From Sipunculus nudus (lineage: Eukaryota; Annelida; Sipuncula; Golfingiida; Sipunculidae): a DNA stretch of 64,000 nucleotides. Of the stretch, positions 39,287 through 52,470 are shown in pieces; the first letter of the stretch is position 1; each line of letters begins with the position of its first letter. The notes below the pieces were generated by a model. That model did no database searches. It was not told the DNA's origin and saw nothing but the letters and a program-made list of their open reading frames with translations. The position numbers and the translations under genes are program-made. The stretch is from positions 21,484,979 to 21,548,978 of the forward strand of contig CM049321.1 of the NCBI GenBank assembly GCA_026874595.1, read 5' to 3'.

Positions 39287-39386
39287 ATGGATATTAAGTG
39301 GATCTACGTGTTTCTTCATATGACAATCTTTATATCACAAGTTTTGTCGGAGAACTCCGAGTCCTCCAAGGACGACACAAGCTTGG
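39287..39386 (+). CDS. First coding exon of a secreted or membrane protein
   Basis: ATG at 39287 opens a 33-codon exon ending with a strong donor (GG then GTAAGTAA at 39387). The peptide begins MDIKWIYVFLHMTIFISQV and continues LSENSESSKDDTSL. That is a hydrophobic core after a short polar N-terminus, followed by a Ser/Glu/Asp-rich stretch, typical of a signal peptide with a mature N-terminus. Purine-rich leader sequence and an in-frame-free 5' flank precede it. It is divergent from RPS26, with about 720 bp between the RPS26 start region and this ATG. No further exon could be identified, so the downstream sequence is probably intron. Protein identity is unknown. Confidence 0.55.
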
Positions 39387-40341
39387 GTAAGTAATAATAC
39401 TATAAACACGCACCTGTTTTTCAAAGGGGACATCTAATTTTATTGGTCGTCCTTGGTTCATCCAGTTAAGCTGAAGATTTAGTGACATCATGTTAACACT
39501 ATTAATTGGCTTGTTTATTAAACATTGATATATTTCTTTTGCCTTTCAATCCGCAAATGATCATACAAATCATGTAGTTTGCACTTAAACTGCATATGAG
39601 TATTATGATGTGTGCGTCAACAATTCTTGCTACACTTTAACCCTGCACAGAGTACTAAGGAAGTTGTGAACTCTCTTATCAGCTTAACCAAATATTTGAT
39701 AATGCGTTCGTCATGTTAAAATAAATAAAAAAACGTACATAAATATTGTTGCACATACTTTGATTTAGTTTTGTGTGTCCCACAATGTTTTAAATATGGG
39801 TCTATTTGTATTATTTGATTTTTTTAAACAAATGAAAAATGATAAATATGGGAATAAAAGGTGTAACATTATTCAGTGTATTTTAATTTGTAAAAAAATA
39901 TATATATATATATATATTATTTATAAATTTCATGGGATCATGCAAGCCAATTAAAAAAATTGAATATTTTACTAAATTTTAAAATTATTTCATTAATTTA
40001 AAATCATAATTATTTTAGGTCTAGGTTTCAAAAAATTAATATATAACAGAAGGAAAATTGTTTAAAATGGATTTGCCATACACTGGAAATATAAAAATGT
40101 GGCCAATTTGTTCAAAATATAATACCTGTACAGAAACTCTACCCTTCAGGACATCTAAATATGAGGATCAAATCTTGGATCCAGTCAGGATATGAAATGT
40201 AGCTTCATTCTTTTCTTATATGGTCACATCTCCGTGTTTGTTAAAATTTGTTTCCTGGCAGTGTCTTTAATTTGGAGATTAAGCTGTTGCATAATCTGTA
40301 ATGAAGAGTTGATATATTCTGATTTTTCACATGATGGTGTT

Positions 40342-40384
<43 letters not shown>

Positions 40385-41044
40385 CTGTTAGCATAAGGAG
40401 TAGTGCTTCTAGATATAAGGTATTGATGAAACAAGTACAAGATTGTAAAAATATGGAGAAATTAATAATTGTACATGTATATATTTATGTTACGGTCAAC
40501 TTACAATTAAATTAGCTGAGAGTTTATAGTGACTTATATACCCTTTCCTCAGGTTTATGGCATATCAACTCTCCCCCACCTTAATTTAAAATCCTGCCTG
40601 GGCAAGGCCAGTATACATTTCAATTGGAATCCTTCCTGGATAAAACTTCAAATTTTCTCCTAAATGTGAAGTGTTCATTAGGATGATATGTGTGGATCTG
40701 CATGTTTTCATTTGGTTTCAAGTGAAACTAGTTTTCACTTTTTATTCTTTTCAATGATAATGATGCTTGCAGTCAGTTATGTTATCAAAATCTGAAAGAA
40801 AAGTCTGGTAACTTGGCTGGAACAGTGAATTATTGCAATTCTTCTGCCGTCTGCTGTGACAGAGCTACTTTTTTTTAAGTACCACTACAACTAGTGTTGT
40901 CTCAATGGGGTACCCTGGTAGCCTGTTAAATAAGCTGTGGACTTCACATTTGTTTTAGGGCTAGCTCCAACAGTTCTCAGTTGCAAAGATACATTTTCAT
41001 ACAAACCAGATAATGTATTGGTATCATCAGCAGACCTGGGTTCA
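39387..41044. other. Presumed intron, no exon recognised
   Basis: AT-rich sequence after the 39387 donor, with (TA)n tracts at about 39897-39918 and 40345-40381. The open frames here are low-complexity. Confidence 0.35.
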
Positions 41045-41690
41045 GTTCTAAATTGGAATTGAGAGAAAAATTGTGTGAATTGGAATTTATTTTAATGGAA
41101 TTATCAAATAGAAATGAAATGAATTAGATCAATTTGATTTGAAACCCAAATGCTCAGGTGTACTGAACTGAATTAATTAACAAATTGTCCAGCTTTCAGC
41201 CTTTCACAGTTTTCCAATTAATCAATGCTCATAAGAACTTGTTCTTTTTGGAGTTATTTATTTTATGTTCTGAAATTGAAGTTAATTGGAATTAAAGTGA
41301 TAATTCAAATACAATTGAAATAAATGAAAATTGCATGAATTGGAATTGATTCAGTTGAAACCCACAACCACAGTTTCATATGATTTGAACTGATTTAATT
41401 AACAAGTGATGCAGGTTTCACAGTTATTGCTCAATGCTTGCTTTTTTCTTGGAGTTATATATTTTGTTTACCCATCATGTCTGAAGTGCATGCAAGTTCA
41501 TTGAAATTGAAGGGAGAATTGGAATTTAAGTTGAGTAAATAAAATTAAATAAAAAACACAGGCTCAGGTAAACTGAACTGATTGAATGAACAAATGATGC
41601 AGTTTTCGCATTTTCCCAATTATTGCTCTTTTCTTGGAGTTTTTCTTTATTTTTTTTGACCAGCCATGCAGTGTTGAAAGATGCAAACTC
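41045..41690. repeat. Three degenerate tandem repeats, about 215-bp unit
   Basis: A block recurs three times. It begins with AATTGGAATT words, continues GCTCAGGT.TACTGAACTGA and AATTAACAAAT, and ends with TTTTCCAATTA..TGCTC and CTTGGAGTT. The copies are well diverged, so the array is old. Non-coding. Confidence 0.55.
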
Positions 41691-41817
41691 TGGCAATGTA
41701 TTTTGATGTATTGTTATTCTGTTTTCTAGGTTTTAGGTTAAAAAAAAAACTGTGTTATTACACCCCTTGTAAAGTCTAAATCTGCCCACTTCAAAAGGAA
41801 CAGTTCTACAAATAAAA

Positions 41818-43234
41818 ACTAGAATACGGGTAGTCGACAAGCGACTACTTGTATCCGCCTAAATCAGAGTGGAACGGGTGAAGTGTTGCATATTAGCATG
41901 GATGTCTGCAGCCAAATTGTGTATGTAGGTTGCGCTACCTACCAAAAAATCCAGAAAGCCGTCCAAGTTGTATACATATGCAAAATTTAAGGCAGATAAG
42001 TCAAACCACTACATGTATATGAGTGATTTTTGCCCTTGGCAGACAAACAGATGGATGCTGTGCAAAAAAGGGTTGCAGGTGGCGCCACCAGTTTAGTGTA
42101 TGATAAAGAGCTATGTGAGAACTATACACATGCAAAACTTTGGCCCAATCGGTCAAATGGTTCCCAAGATATGAGCTTGGATATCTGCTGCATAAACTAG
42201 AATGCAGGTGGCGCCACCTGTCATAAAATCAAAAGAGCTGTTGGGGATGTAAAAACTTGCAAAATTTTAGGCAGATATGTCAAACCACTGCCGAGATATG
42301 AGTGATTTTATCCCATGGCAGACAAACAGACTGTGCAAACATGGCTGCAGGTGGCGCCACCAGTTTTGCGTATGATAAAGAGCTTTGTGAGATTTATACA
42401 CATGCAAAATTTTGGCCCAATCGGTCAAACGGTTCCCTAGATATGAGCTTGGATGTCTGCAGCGTAAACGTGATTGTAGGTGGCGCCACCTGTCATAAAA
42501 TCAGAAAAGCTATCTAGGATGTATACGCATGCCAAATTTCAGGTGAATTAGTCAAGTCACTGCAGAGATGTGAGTGATTTTAACCCAAGGCAGACAAACA
42601 GATGGACACTGTGCAAACATGGTTGCAGGTAGCGCCATCATTTTTGGTGTATGTTATAAAGCTCTCCAAGGGCTACATTTGTGCAAAAGAATTTTCCTGA
42701 TCGGTCAAACGGTTCCCGAGATATGAGCTTGGATGTCTGCAGCGTAAACGTGAATGTAGGTGGCGCCACCTGTCATAAAATCAGAAAAGCTATCCAGGAT
42801 GTATACGCATGCCGAATTTCAGGTGAATTAGTCAAGTCACTGCAGAGATATGAGTGATTTTAACCCAAGGCAGACAAACAGATGGACACTGTGCAAACAT
42901 GGTTGCAGGTGGCGCCACCATTTTTGGTGTATGTTATAAAGCTCTCCGAGGGCTACATTTGTGCAAAAAAATTTTCCTGATCGGTCAAACGGTTCCCGAG
43001 ATATGTGGGTTTATGTGTGGAAACAGACGCACAAACGGACGCAGAGCGCAGAGGAAAGGTCAGAGGTCAAAACAAAATCGGGGCGCAGCAGTTCACATGT
43101 GACCCGAATATAATCCCGGGTTTCGGAAAATTCCGCCCAGCGGTTACGGAGGAGTTCTCCGGACACCTACGCGGCGGCGGCGGCGTGCAGCTGAAAACAT
43201 AGTATCCGCAAAACTCTGTTTTGGCGGATACAAT
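41818..43234 (+). mobile_element. Hairpin-ended tandem-core element, copy 1
   Basis: It begins AACTAGAATACGGGTAGTCG. The left end contains the hairpin GTAGTCG-ACAAG-CGACTAC. It ends GGCGGATACAAT, with a right-end hairpin GTATCCGC...GCGGATAC. The core is a tandem array of about 275-bp dimeric units, each with two GGTGGCGCCACC palindromes spaced about 130-145 bp. A unique right part (AAACGGACGCAGAGCGCAGA, then a CGG-rich stretch) precedes the terminal hairpin. Open frames in the units are a by-product of the repeats; no protein domain is recognised. The structure is compatible with non-autonomous Helentron-type elements (the HINE or mollusc Pearl style), which is inference. Confidence 0.7.
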
Positions 43235-43390
43235 AAGTCATATGTTGATAGTTTGCATCCATTAGTCATCTCTATCCCATGGTATACATTTTAATCTTAA
43301 AGTGTCCATTGGTACCCCTGTCACAGTGTTCTACTGTAGCCTAATCTGGTGTAACCAATCTCTGTTGTTGTGTAGTGTTTATATTAATGT

Positions 43391-45382
43391 AACTAGAATA
43401 CGGGTAGTCGACAAGCGACTACTTGTATCCGCCTAAATCAGAGTGGAACGGGTGAAGTGTTGCATATTAGCATGGATGTCTGCAGCCAAATTGTGTATGT
43501 AGGTTGCGCTTATACCTACCAAAAAATCCAGAAAGCCGTCCAAGTTGTATACATATGCAAAATTTAAGGCAGATAAGTCAAACCACTATATTGTATATGA
43601 GTGATTTTTTCCCTTGGCAGACAAACAGATGGACGCTGTGCAAAAAAGGGTTGCAGGTGGCGCCACCAGTTTAGCGTATGATAAAGAGCTTTGTGAGAAC
43701 TATACACATGCAAAACTTTGGCCCAATCGGTCAAACGGTTCCCAAGATATGAGCTTGGATATCTGCTGCATAAACTAGAATGCAGGTGGCGACACCTGTC
43801 ATAAAATCAAGAGAGCTGTCGGGGATGTATAAACTTGCAAAATTTTAGGCAGATATGTCAAACCACTGCCGAGATATGAGTGATTTTATCCCATGGCAGA
43901 CAAACAGACGGGAGCTGTGCAAACATGGCTGCAGGTGGCGCCACCAGTTTTGCGTATGATAAAGAGCTATATGAGATTTATACACATGCAAAATTTTGGC
44001 CCGATCGGTCAAAAGGTTCCCTAGATATGAGCTTGGATGTCTGCAGCGTAAACTTGATTGCAGGTGGCGCCACCTGTCATAAAATCAGAAAAGCTATCCA
44101 GGATGTATAAGCATGCCGAATTTGAGGTGAATTAGTCAAACCACTGCAGAGATATGAGTGATTTTAACCCAAGGCAGACAAACAGATGGACACTGTGCAA
44201 ACATGGTTGCAGGTGGCGCCACCATTTTTTGTGAATGTTATAAAGCTCTCCAAGGGCTACATTTGTGCAAAAAAATTTTCCTGATCGGTCAATCGGTTCC
44301 TGAGATATGAGCTTGGATGTCTGCAGCGTAAATGTGAATGTAGGTGGCGCCACCTGTCATAAAATCAGAAAACTATCCAGGTTGTATATGCATGCCAAAT
44401 TTCAGGTGAATTAGTCAAGTCACTGCAGAGATATGAGTGATTTTAACCCAAGGCAGACAAACAGATGGACACTGTGCAAACATGGTTGCAGGTAGCGCCA
44501 CCATTTTTGGTGTATGTTATAAAGCTCTCCAAGGGCTACATTTGTGCAAAAGAATTTTCCTGATCGGTCAAACGATTCCCGAGATATGAGCTTGGATGTC
44601 TGCAGCGTAAACGTGAATGTAGGTGGTGCCACCTGTCATAAAATCAGAAAAGCTATCCAGGATGTATACGCATGCCAAATTTCAGGTGAATTAGTCAAGT
44701 CACTGCAGAGATATGAGTGATTTTAACCCAAGGCAGACAAACAGATGGACACTGTGCAAACATGGTTGCAGGTGGCGCCACCATTTTTGGTGTATGTTAT
44801 AAAGCTCTCCAAGGGCTACATTTGTGCAAAAGAATTTTCCTGATCGGTCAAACCGTTCCCGAGATATGAGCTTGGATGTCTGCAGCGTAAACGTGAATGT
44901 AGGTGGCGCCACCTGTCATAAAATCAGAAAAGCTATCCAGGATGTTTACGCATGCAGAATTTCAGGTGAATTAGTCAAGTCACTGCAGAGATATGAGTGA
45001 TTTTAACCCAAGGCAGACGAACAGATGGACACTGTGCAAACATGGTTGCAGGTGGCGCCACCATTTTTGGTGTATGTTATAAAGCTCTCCGAGGGCTACA
45101 TTTGTGCAAAAAAATTTTCCTGATCGGTCAAACGGTTCCCGAGATATGTGGGTTTATGTGTGGAAACAGATGCACAAACGGACGCAGAGCGCAGAGGAAA
45201 GGTCAGAGGTCAAAACAAAATCGGGGCGCAGCAGTTCACATGTGACCCGAATATAATCCCGGGTTTCGGAAAATTCCGCCCAGCGGTTACAGAGGAGTTC
45301 TCCGGACACCTACGCTGCGGCGGCGGCGGCAGCGGCCAGCTGAAAACATAGTATCCGCAAAACTCTGTTTGGCGGATACAAT
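43391..45382 (+). mobile_element. Hairpin-ended tandem-core element, copy 2
   Basis: Same ends and orientation as the copy at 41818, separated from it by about 155 bp of unrelated sequence. It is longer because it carries about two more core units; those around 44160-44980 are nearly identical to one another. Differences from copy 1 include a 4-bp TATA insertion near 43511 and a CGG-rich stretch of different length near 45310-45340. Confidence 0.75.
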
Positions 45383-47210
45383 TATACTGGAATGCCAGTT
45401 CCAGCAGGCTGCACTCTTGCAGCCAGGCAAACTTCAACATTGGTGCTGTCAAAGTGCATCCAGTGCACTGCTGGAGCAAAACACATTGGATCTGCTCTTT
45501 GTGGAGATCATTCCTCTACCAAGGCTTAGGCAACACTGAGTCTGCCTCCGTATCTGAATATTGCCTCTAGGGTTTGCATATGATCCACATAAAAGCTATT
45601 TTATCCAACCCAGTGGGTAAAACCTCCAAGGGCTGAAAGTATTTTCTCTGTGTTTCACCCAGGGGTTTTCCTATGTTTATTTGTTTTTATCAAGCAGGAC
45701 ACAGGCCTAGTCTTTTTCTGATTGGTGATCAGCAGAAGTTATGCACACATTTTGTGAATATTAGTAGCAAGCCAAGTTGCTCTGACCAGTGACCAAATAA
45801 CCCCTGTCTAAAAGATGTCCTTTACCACTCACACATGAACTCATGTTTGGCTGTGCAGAGCCCATTTCAGATCACACCAATCAATGTAGGAACTTTATAG
45901 GGGTAATTTCCTAGGTAATAGCTAGGTTAAACCTATTTAACACAGCCTGGATTTTACCATGCAGGTTTTAATAGAGTAGAATGCTGGGTTAACTGACCCA
46001 TGTGTTGGGTAAAACCTGGGAACCCTTAAATATTATCACCAGGGGATTTCTGGCACATGCTGATTTGTTGATAGATAGAATATTATATCCCAATTATTTT
46101 GAAAATATAGACGATTTATTGAAGAACTGTTCTATATACTGTAGAAAATAACAATTTGATAACAAAAAACTTGATGTACTGGATCAACATAAACTGTGCT
46201 TTCTCTGTAACATTCTTAAAGGGGTTTGAAAATATATGTGACCTTGTTGTTCTTTTCAAATCTGTAACTCACAAAAGTTCTGAAGATTTTTCCTTCAGCT
46301 GTCACACATAGGTTTAATTGTTCCAAGGTAGAATCTATGGATTTGTGTGTTTTCTGTTGGCGCCACGATTCAGACAGTCTGTGTTATTCCCTCAAGTTTG
46401 GGGCCCAGGGGGGAAGGTATATTTTGTTTTTTGTCAATATTACGCTTTTTGATATTGTTAAAAAAAAGCCATTTATAGAGGATAGTACATTTCTCAGCTC
46501 AGGGATTTTCACTGTACACACAATGAGAATTTGGCTAACCTTTATGGCATCTCCAGGACTAGGATACAACATGCCTATAGTTTGGTTTAAAGCAATTCTA
46601 GTTTTCCAATTGAGTACTATTAACTCTATCAATGCAGAATTTATGAGTAAAACTTAAAATACTAAGATACAAACCTTAATGTTTGTAATGTTAGCCAGGG
46701 CATGGAGTGAACTTTAAAGATTATATTTTGATGGATTTTATCCATTTCACTAAGTGGTCTTACCGTCTAACACATTTCACATTGGTAATGAACATGTATA
46801 TAACATATCCAGTTCTCTAAACTGAACTTCATGCAACCATCATCCGGAATATATTTTAATTTCATAAAAAAATACTTGATTTCTTTTTTTATTTCTGCTT
46901 TTTTTATTGAGATCAAATAGATTTTTAGCTCAGCTGATCAGCTGAGTAGCTGTGTACATTATGAGATGGGAAAACACTGAAAGGCAGTCAAATCTCTAAC
47001 GTATCTTGGATATTTTAAATGGTTTAACATTGCAAATTCATAGTAAACAGGTCTTAATTAAATTGTTTTTCTTTTATAAATATAGAAACAAAAACATGTG
47101 AGCACAATGTTACTTCCAGTTTGTTAAGCAGGTATTGTTTGTCTGGCAAGTAAGTCTCTTATTATAAATTATGATTATTATTAAGGTCAGTTTGTTTAAT
47201 GTAGCAATTA
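45383..47210. other. No gene seen
   Basis: No recognisable exon on either strand. A variant AGCTCAGCTGA palindromic word (46927-46951) marks another remnant of the hairpin-headed repeat family. Confidence 0.35.
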
Positions 47211-47547
47211 GGCCACAATAAAAAAAAAGTATGATTCTCAGGCACTTTTTTTTCAGAAATCAATGCGGGCGGGCACTTTTTTTATTTTAAATTTTTGGTA
47301 TGTTTTCGACAAAAATGTCAAACGATAAGGGAAAAGCATGAAAATAACAGTTTTATTTTGCTAAATAAGTAAAAGCACTACAAAACCATAGAAATTGTAT
47401 GGTTTATCTTCTTGAAAGAAATGTCAGAGCTGCAGCAGCTCAAAATTGGAAAGTTTCTTTTGAAAATCAAAATAAAAAGTTTTGATGCAGGGGTTAAAAA
47501 TTGATGCGGGCAGTGCCTGAGAACCATACCTTTAATTTTTTTTGGCC
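47211..47547. mobile_element. PIF/Harbinger-like MITE, copy 2
   Basis: GGCC at each end is flanked by a perfect TTA duplication (47208-47210 and 47548-47550). The subterminal parts carry GATTCTCAGGCAC on the left and GTGCCTGAGAACCATACC on the right. It is in the opposite orientation to the copy at 55530 when internal words are compared. Non-coding. Confidence 0.75.
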
Positions 47548-48985
47548 TTAAGTAAGTATTATATCTTTATAGTATTCAGACTTTTCTAGTGGGAACATTG
47601 ATGATAAACATCATTTACAACATAATAGGCCAAGCAGCTAGCATAAGCCTGCCTGACCGGATACCAAACAAATAAGTCAACTCAGCACTTGTTTACTAGA
47701 CGCTAGCGTCCAAGCATATTGGCAAACATAAAAGTCCTGCTAAGGTTGTGTCGGGAAACGTTGTGTGGCAATCTCAATAAAAGCACAGGAAGTGGTAATT
47801 GTTTGGGACGACTGCGCTATCAGTATTTTGTAATGCCTGTGTGAAATGCATGTGTAACGCCTTCACATAACAGCTGACAGATTTAAAAGGAGGGAGCAAG
47901 CTTGCTTATTGTTGAGTCGGCAAGTTTCTTTAATGGTTGCAGTCATGTTTACACATGTGCACGCAAAAGCTATTGACTGTACAAATGGCAATAGCACAGT
48001 ACAGTGACATTTTATGTATATGTGGTTTACTGGACAAACCAACTGACCCTAGTCAAAAGAGGGTGCACATTTGCATGTACATTTTCTTTTGTGCAGGTAG
48101 AAATCATAAAGAGGGTGCACTCTGTGCACGTATTATAAACCAATGAAAAAAATGTTGGTGCGGTATCTTATTTTTTACTATCCGTAAACATCACAATCAT
48201 AAATTAGCAGTTCTATTCTTTGAGCAACAGAAACTCCTTAACAAGCAAATTTTCCCACTAGTATTACACAGTGCATGTTAAAATCTTTAGGTGCATGTAG
48301 GTTTTGTTTCAAGGGTGCACCTGGAGCTTGCAAATTTTTTAGCTTAATTCATACCCTGGAGCCCTTGTTATACCTGTAGGGGGAGCCGTTGACCTGAGCT
48401 GATTTGTCTGACCATGTCCCATGTATATCATGTACTGGACTTTGGGCAAGTTATAATGATTGCATCTGATATAACTATATCTGCTCCAAGTTCAATGTAA
48501 GTCATCAGAGCCCAGGGATAGCCAGGGTATTTGGGTCAAAGTGTGTCAAAATTTTATTGTTTAATGAGACACATGTTTTCAGATAGATCTTATATGATAA
48601 ACAGTGTCACCTGATCCTATACCATTTTGGGTCAAAATTATCTCACATTCTTAACTTTTATATCAAGGTGTGTATATACTTAAGGCTTCGTTAAAGGAGC
48701 TAGATTATAGGTTAAGTGGACCGTACTTCATTTACATAATTATACATAGTGACAATAATACTATTTAGGTTTAAATATACTTTTTTTCAGAGGATTAATA
48801 ATTCCTAGGTGCCAAAATTTCACCAAAAATAATTTTGCATTTATTTTTCTTACATATAATATTTGAAATATTATGAACTTAAAATGACACTGAGACATAT
48901 TGGACTAGACCATGCTTGTTTAATTATCATATATTTTTCATCTAAAATATTTTGATCATTTGATTTCCTTGGTAAAATTAAAATA

Positions 48986-49170
48986 CAGTGAAACCTCGTT
49001 GTGTCGAAGTGGAAGGGACCCTAGAGAAAACTTATACACATCCGAGGTTCGACACAGGCAGGTTTTATTTAGCAATAATTTAACTAGAGTTGTCAAGAAT
49101 ATTGAGTCTGTAACTTCGACATAAACGGGGTATTCAACTAAAGCGAGTTCAACACAATAAGGTTTCACTG
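48986..49170. mobile_element. pogo/Tigger-type MITE
   Basis: A 185-bp element flanked by TA on both sides. Terminal inverted repeats of about 22 bp start CAGTGAAACCTCGTTGTGTC on the left and, as complement on the right, CAGTGAAACCTTATTGTGTT. No coding capacity. A textbook non-autonomous pogo-like element. Confidence 0.85.
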
Positions 49171-50009
49171 TAATTGCACTAAAAAGGTGCATATGATAAT
49201 ATAAATTAATTATTAGAACATAATTATAGTATTTACAATTTAATGCTGAAAGGTTGTAGAAAATTTCAGAGTTCCTATAATTCAGGATGTTGCAGGGACA
49301 CATTTTGAATTTACAGAGTATATGCACAATACGGTTACACATTAACCAGAGTAGGTTTCTGTAACCTACTTATGTACTGGTAATTTTCTAAAAGGAAGTA
49401 ACTATTTAGCTGCTAATAGTACTTGTGGTAAGAATTTTTATCATGGGTCTGATTAAACATGCTAACTGCAGAGAAGTTTACATTTAATAGGTTTATGATG
49501 CCTCAAATTTTGTAAATTAGAGAGAAAACAACTTTGTTTGCATCCATCCTTTTCTTGGAAATAATTTTCTGTAAAGTTGATAAAAGCACATGGAAATGAT
49601 GACCTAATTTTGAAATTAAGAATTTACAAAAAATCTCCAGTTTATGTTTCTTAACCATCTTAGGTTGTAAACTGTTTTTTGTTTGTTTGTCAACATGGGT
49701 GCATTTACTATGTTTGCTGACAGCTTGTACATACACAAGCTCATGCATCCACATAACAGGAATTACCTTTAGTTCATTAATTAATATATGTGCAGGATAG
49801 ACCAGAAATCACCAGACTTCTAGATAAATTGTAGGTGAATACATGGCTTCAACACCCTTACCACATTATGCTATATATATATACTTTTTTTTTAATATTT
49901 TTTTTTGTGGGGAGGTAACCGCCACCATTTTTTAATGCTAACTTAACTAGGTATATGTACATCTGCAGAATTCCATTCCTGTTTCGAACTACGTGACAGG
50001 GCAGTATCA
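49171..50009. other. No gene seen
   Basis: AT-rich sequence without a recognisable exon. The open frame at 49503-49754 (minus) has no domain. Confidence 0.3.
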
Positions 50010-50281
50010 CACATTTCCTCTCATTTAAAATCGTGGAGTCAACCAGGCCCGGTGACTACTGCACCTGTGGGCCCATGGTATGTAATCATGCCAATTGCTA
50101 GCTCATACCACCGAGGAACTCCCAAAGGAGTGAGTGAAACACGGCCTTCGGTATGGTCTTCCCATTAAGCCTGTAGTGGGGGCTGACAGTGAAAAATTTC
50201 ACTGCCTTGGCTGAGATTCAAAACTGGCAATCTCCTAGCTTTGAGTCCTGTGCTCTACTCCTGAGGACACAGAAGACGGTT
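50010..50281 (-). mobile_element. tRNA-derived SINE
   Basis: Read on the minus strand, it starts with a tRNA-like head: an A-box-like CAGGAGTAGAGCAC and a B-box-like CCAGTTTTGAATCTC about 40 nt later. A non-tRNA body follows, with TTTCACTCACTCC, GGGAGTTCCTCGGTGG and GGGCCCA words. A related element, including the TTTCACTCAC and GTTCC words, is on the plus strand at 59335-59545. It abuts a (TA)n tract at its head. Confidence 0.6.
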
Positions 50282-50300
50282 ATGCTATATATATATATAT

Positions 50301-52470
50301 GTCAGAGACGAGATTGAAATCCAGGCGGATTTTAAATTCACCTAGACGAGATTGCGATTGTGATCTCGCCTAGGCGAGATTGCAATTGTGATCTCGGCTA
50401 GACGGATTTTAAACTCGCCTAGACGAGTTTTAAACTCGCCTAGACGAGATCACAATCGCAATCTCGCCTAGGCGAGATTAAAATCCATCATGGAGCAGGC
50501 CATGGTGTCTGGTGTCATCCAGGCGAGTTTAAAATCTGCCTGATATCACTTGGGCGAGTTTAAAATCTGCCTAGGCAAGATTAAAATAGTGATCTGATCT
50601 AATTTCCCAATAAATTATGCATTGTAATTGACTTGAGAAAGATGTTTTCAGTCAGATTTTCAATATTTTAACACTGAATGGTTATGTATAGTTCACAAGT
50701 AATATATTTATAAATATTTACAGAATATTATAGTATTAATGTAATAATTAACTTTTTTACAGTAATGTAATAATTATTCATGTGATAATTAACAATAATT
50801 TTGGAAACAGAATTATGAAATTGATTATTATTTGCACCTTTGATGTGTTTCATGTGGTCTACAGCATCCTTATCATACCAATTATTGGCTAAACATTAAT
50901 TAATCTTTATTTTTTTCTCTCCAGTTTTCTTAACAACCTTGTGATTGTAAATATCACTAATAATGTTTACAAAAAAATAATTTGTAATTGTATTTAAATA
51001 TATGGCAATTAGAGAGTAACAAGAGGTATATTGAAGCACACTTATGAGATATTATGAAGAGCAAATCTGGGGGAAAAAGTCATCCACTTGCATATTGAAT
51101 CAATCATAGATAGATAGATATACAGATAGATAGATTAGTCTAGATAGCTATCACTTCACTATTTAATGAGTATATTACACATTAACATAAACAATCATCC
51201 TATTTGATAATTCTTACAGCTAGGACAAACAGAACAAATTAGTTGGTTGATCTAGTTCAAATGTTTCTTTTCACCCAGGTATTCAACACTCAACAGTCAA
51301 AACATGTACACTTATGGTACAAAATATGCAGGGTATCAGTATTTATGATGGACTTTGATACACCATCCTTTTTTTTTGGTAATTAAACATCATATGAGAA
51401 AAGGTAAAAGTTGATACACAGATGTATGCATGTGAATATTTCTTTGTCTTATTTAGTCTTTTCTTATAATGTTTATAATATTCTTCTGATCTTTTTTTTA
51501 ATGTTTTGTGAGGCATTTTGTGAAGCTTCAATATTTATGTAGACTGTGTTACAAGATAACTGTCTATTTTTGGACAGTATTATATCATATCAGAAAAAAT
51601 ATGATTTCTAGATTCATAGAGTAATAGATCATTTATGCATGTGAACATGCATTGAATTATATTGATAAAAAATAAATGAGCTATGTTCCTTTTGTCTTTT
51701 TAAAATACTACATTACTAATATTACTAATACCAGTTTCCCTTCAAATTAATATTGACAACAAAATTATTATGTAAATAATCAGCATCAGCCCACATCATA
51801 TATCATTTGAATATGCCATATACAATACCAATGTAAGTTTCTTATTACCTAGTTTATAAATAAAAATATAAAATAAAAAAATTAATGTTAATTATTACAT
51901 AAATATTATAATATTCTGTAAATATTATTAAATATATATTACTTGTGAACTATACATAACCATATTAATAAAAAATATATAATATAAAATATTCCATTTC
52001 CAAAATTAATGTTAATTATTACATTAATAATATAATATTCTGTAAATATTAATAAATATATTACTTGTGAACTATACATAACCATTCAGTGTTAAAATAT
52101 TGAAAATCTGACTGAAAACATCTTTCCTAAGTCAATACAATGCATAATTTATTGGGAAATTAGATCAGATCACTATTTTAATCTCACCTAGGCAGATTTT
52201 AAACTCGCCCAAGTGATATCAGGCAGATTTTAAACTCGCCTGGATGACACCAGACAGATTTTAAACTCACCTAGGCGAGATTAAAATCCTGGCCTGCTCC
52301 ATGATGGATTTTAATCTCGCCTAGGCGAGATTGCGATCATGATCTCGTCTAGGCGAGTTTAAAATCCGTCTAGCCGAGATCACAATTGCAATCTCGCCTA
52401 GGCGAGATCACAATCGCAATCTCGTCTAGGCGAATTTAAAATCCGCCTGGATTTCAATCTCGTCTCTGAC
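50301..52470. mobile_element. 2.2-kb foldback element with CTCGCCTAGGCGAG palindromes
   Basis: It begins GTCAGAGACGAGATTGAAAT and ends with the exact complement, inside an AT microsatellite. The arms are about 450 bp (50301-50760 and about 52010-52470). The outer 250 bp of each arm is made of repeated half-sites (GAGATTGCGATTGTGATCTCG, GCGAGTTTAAAATC) around perfect 14-bp palindromes CTCGCCTAGGCGAG, so each arm can also fold on itself. The right arm's inner part is duplicated (51890-51965 and 52005-52085). The roughly 1.25-kb AT-rich centre has GATA microsatellite sequence and no recognisable transposase. Confidence 0.8.

Noticed and set aside
41818-45382. Many open frames of 70-82 codons on both strands within the tandem-core elements, looking like a repeated protein family
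   Set aside because: They recur because the DNA units recur, occur on both strands of the same units, match no domain, and differ by indels between units.
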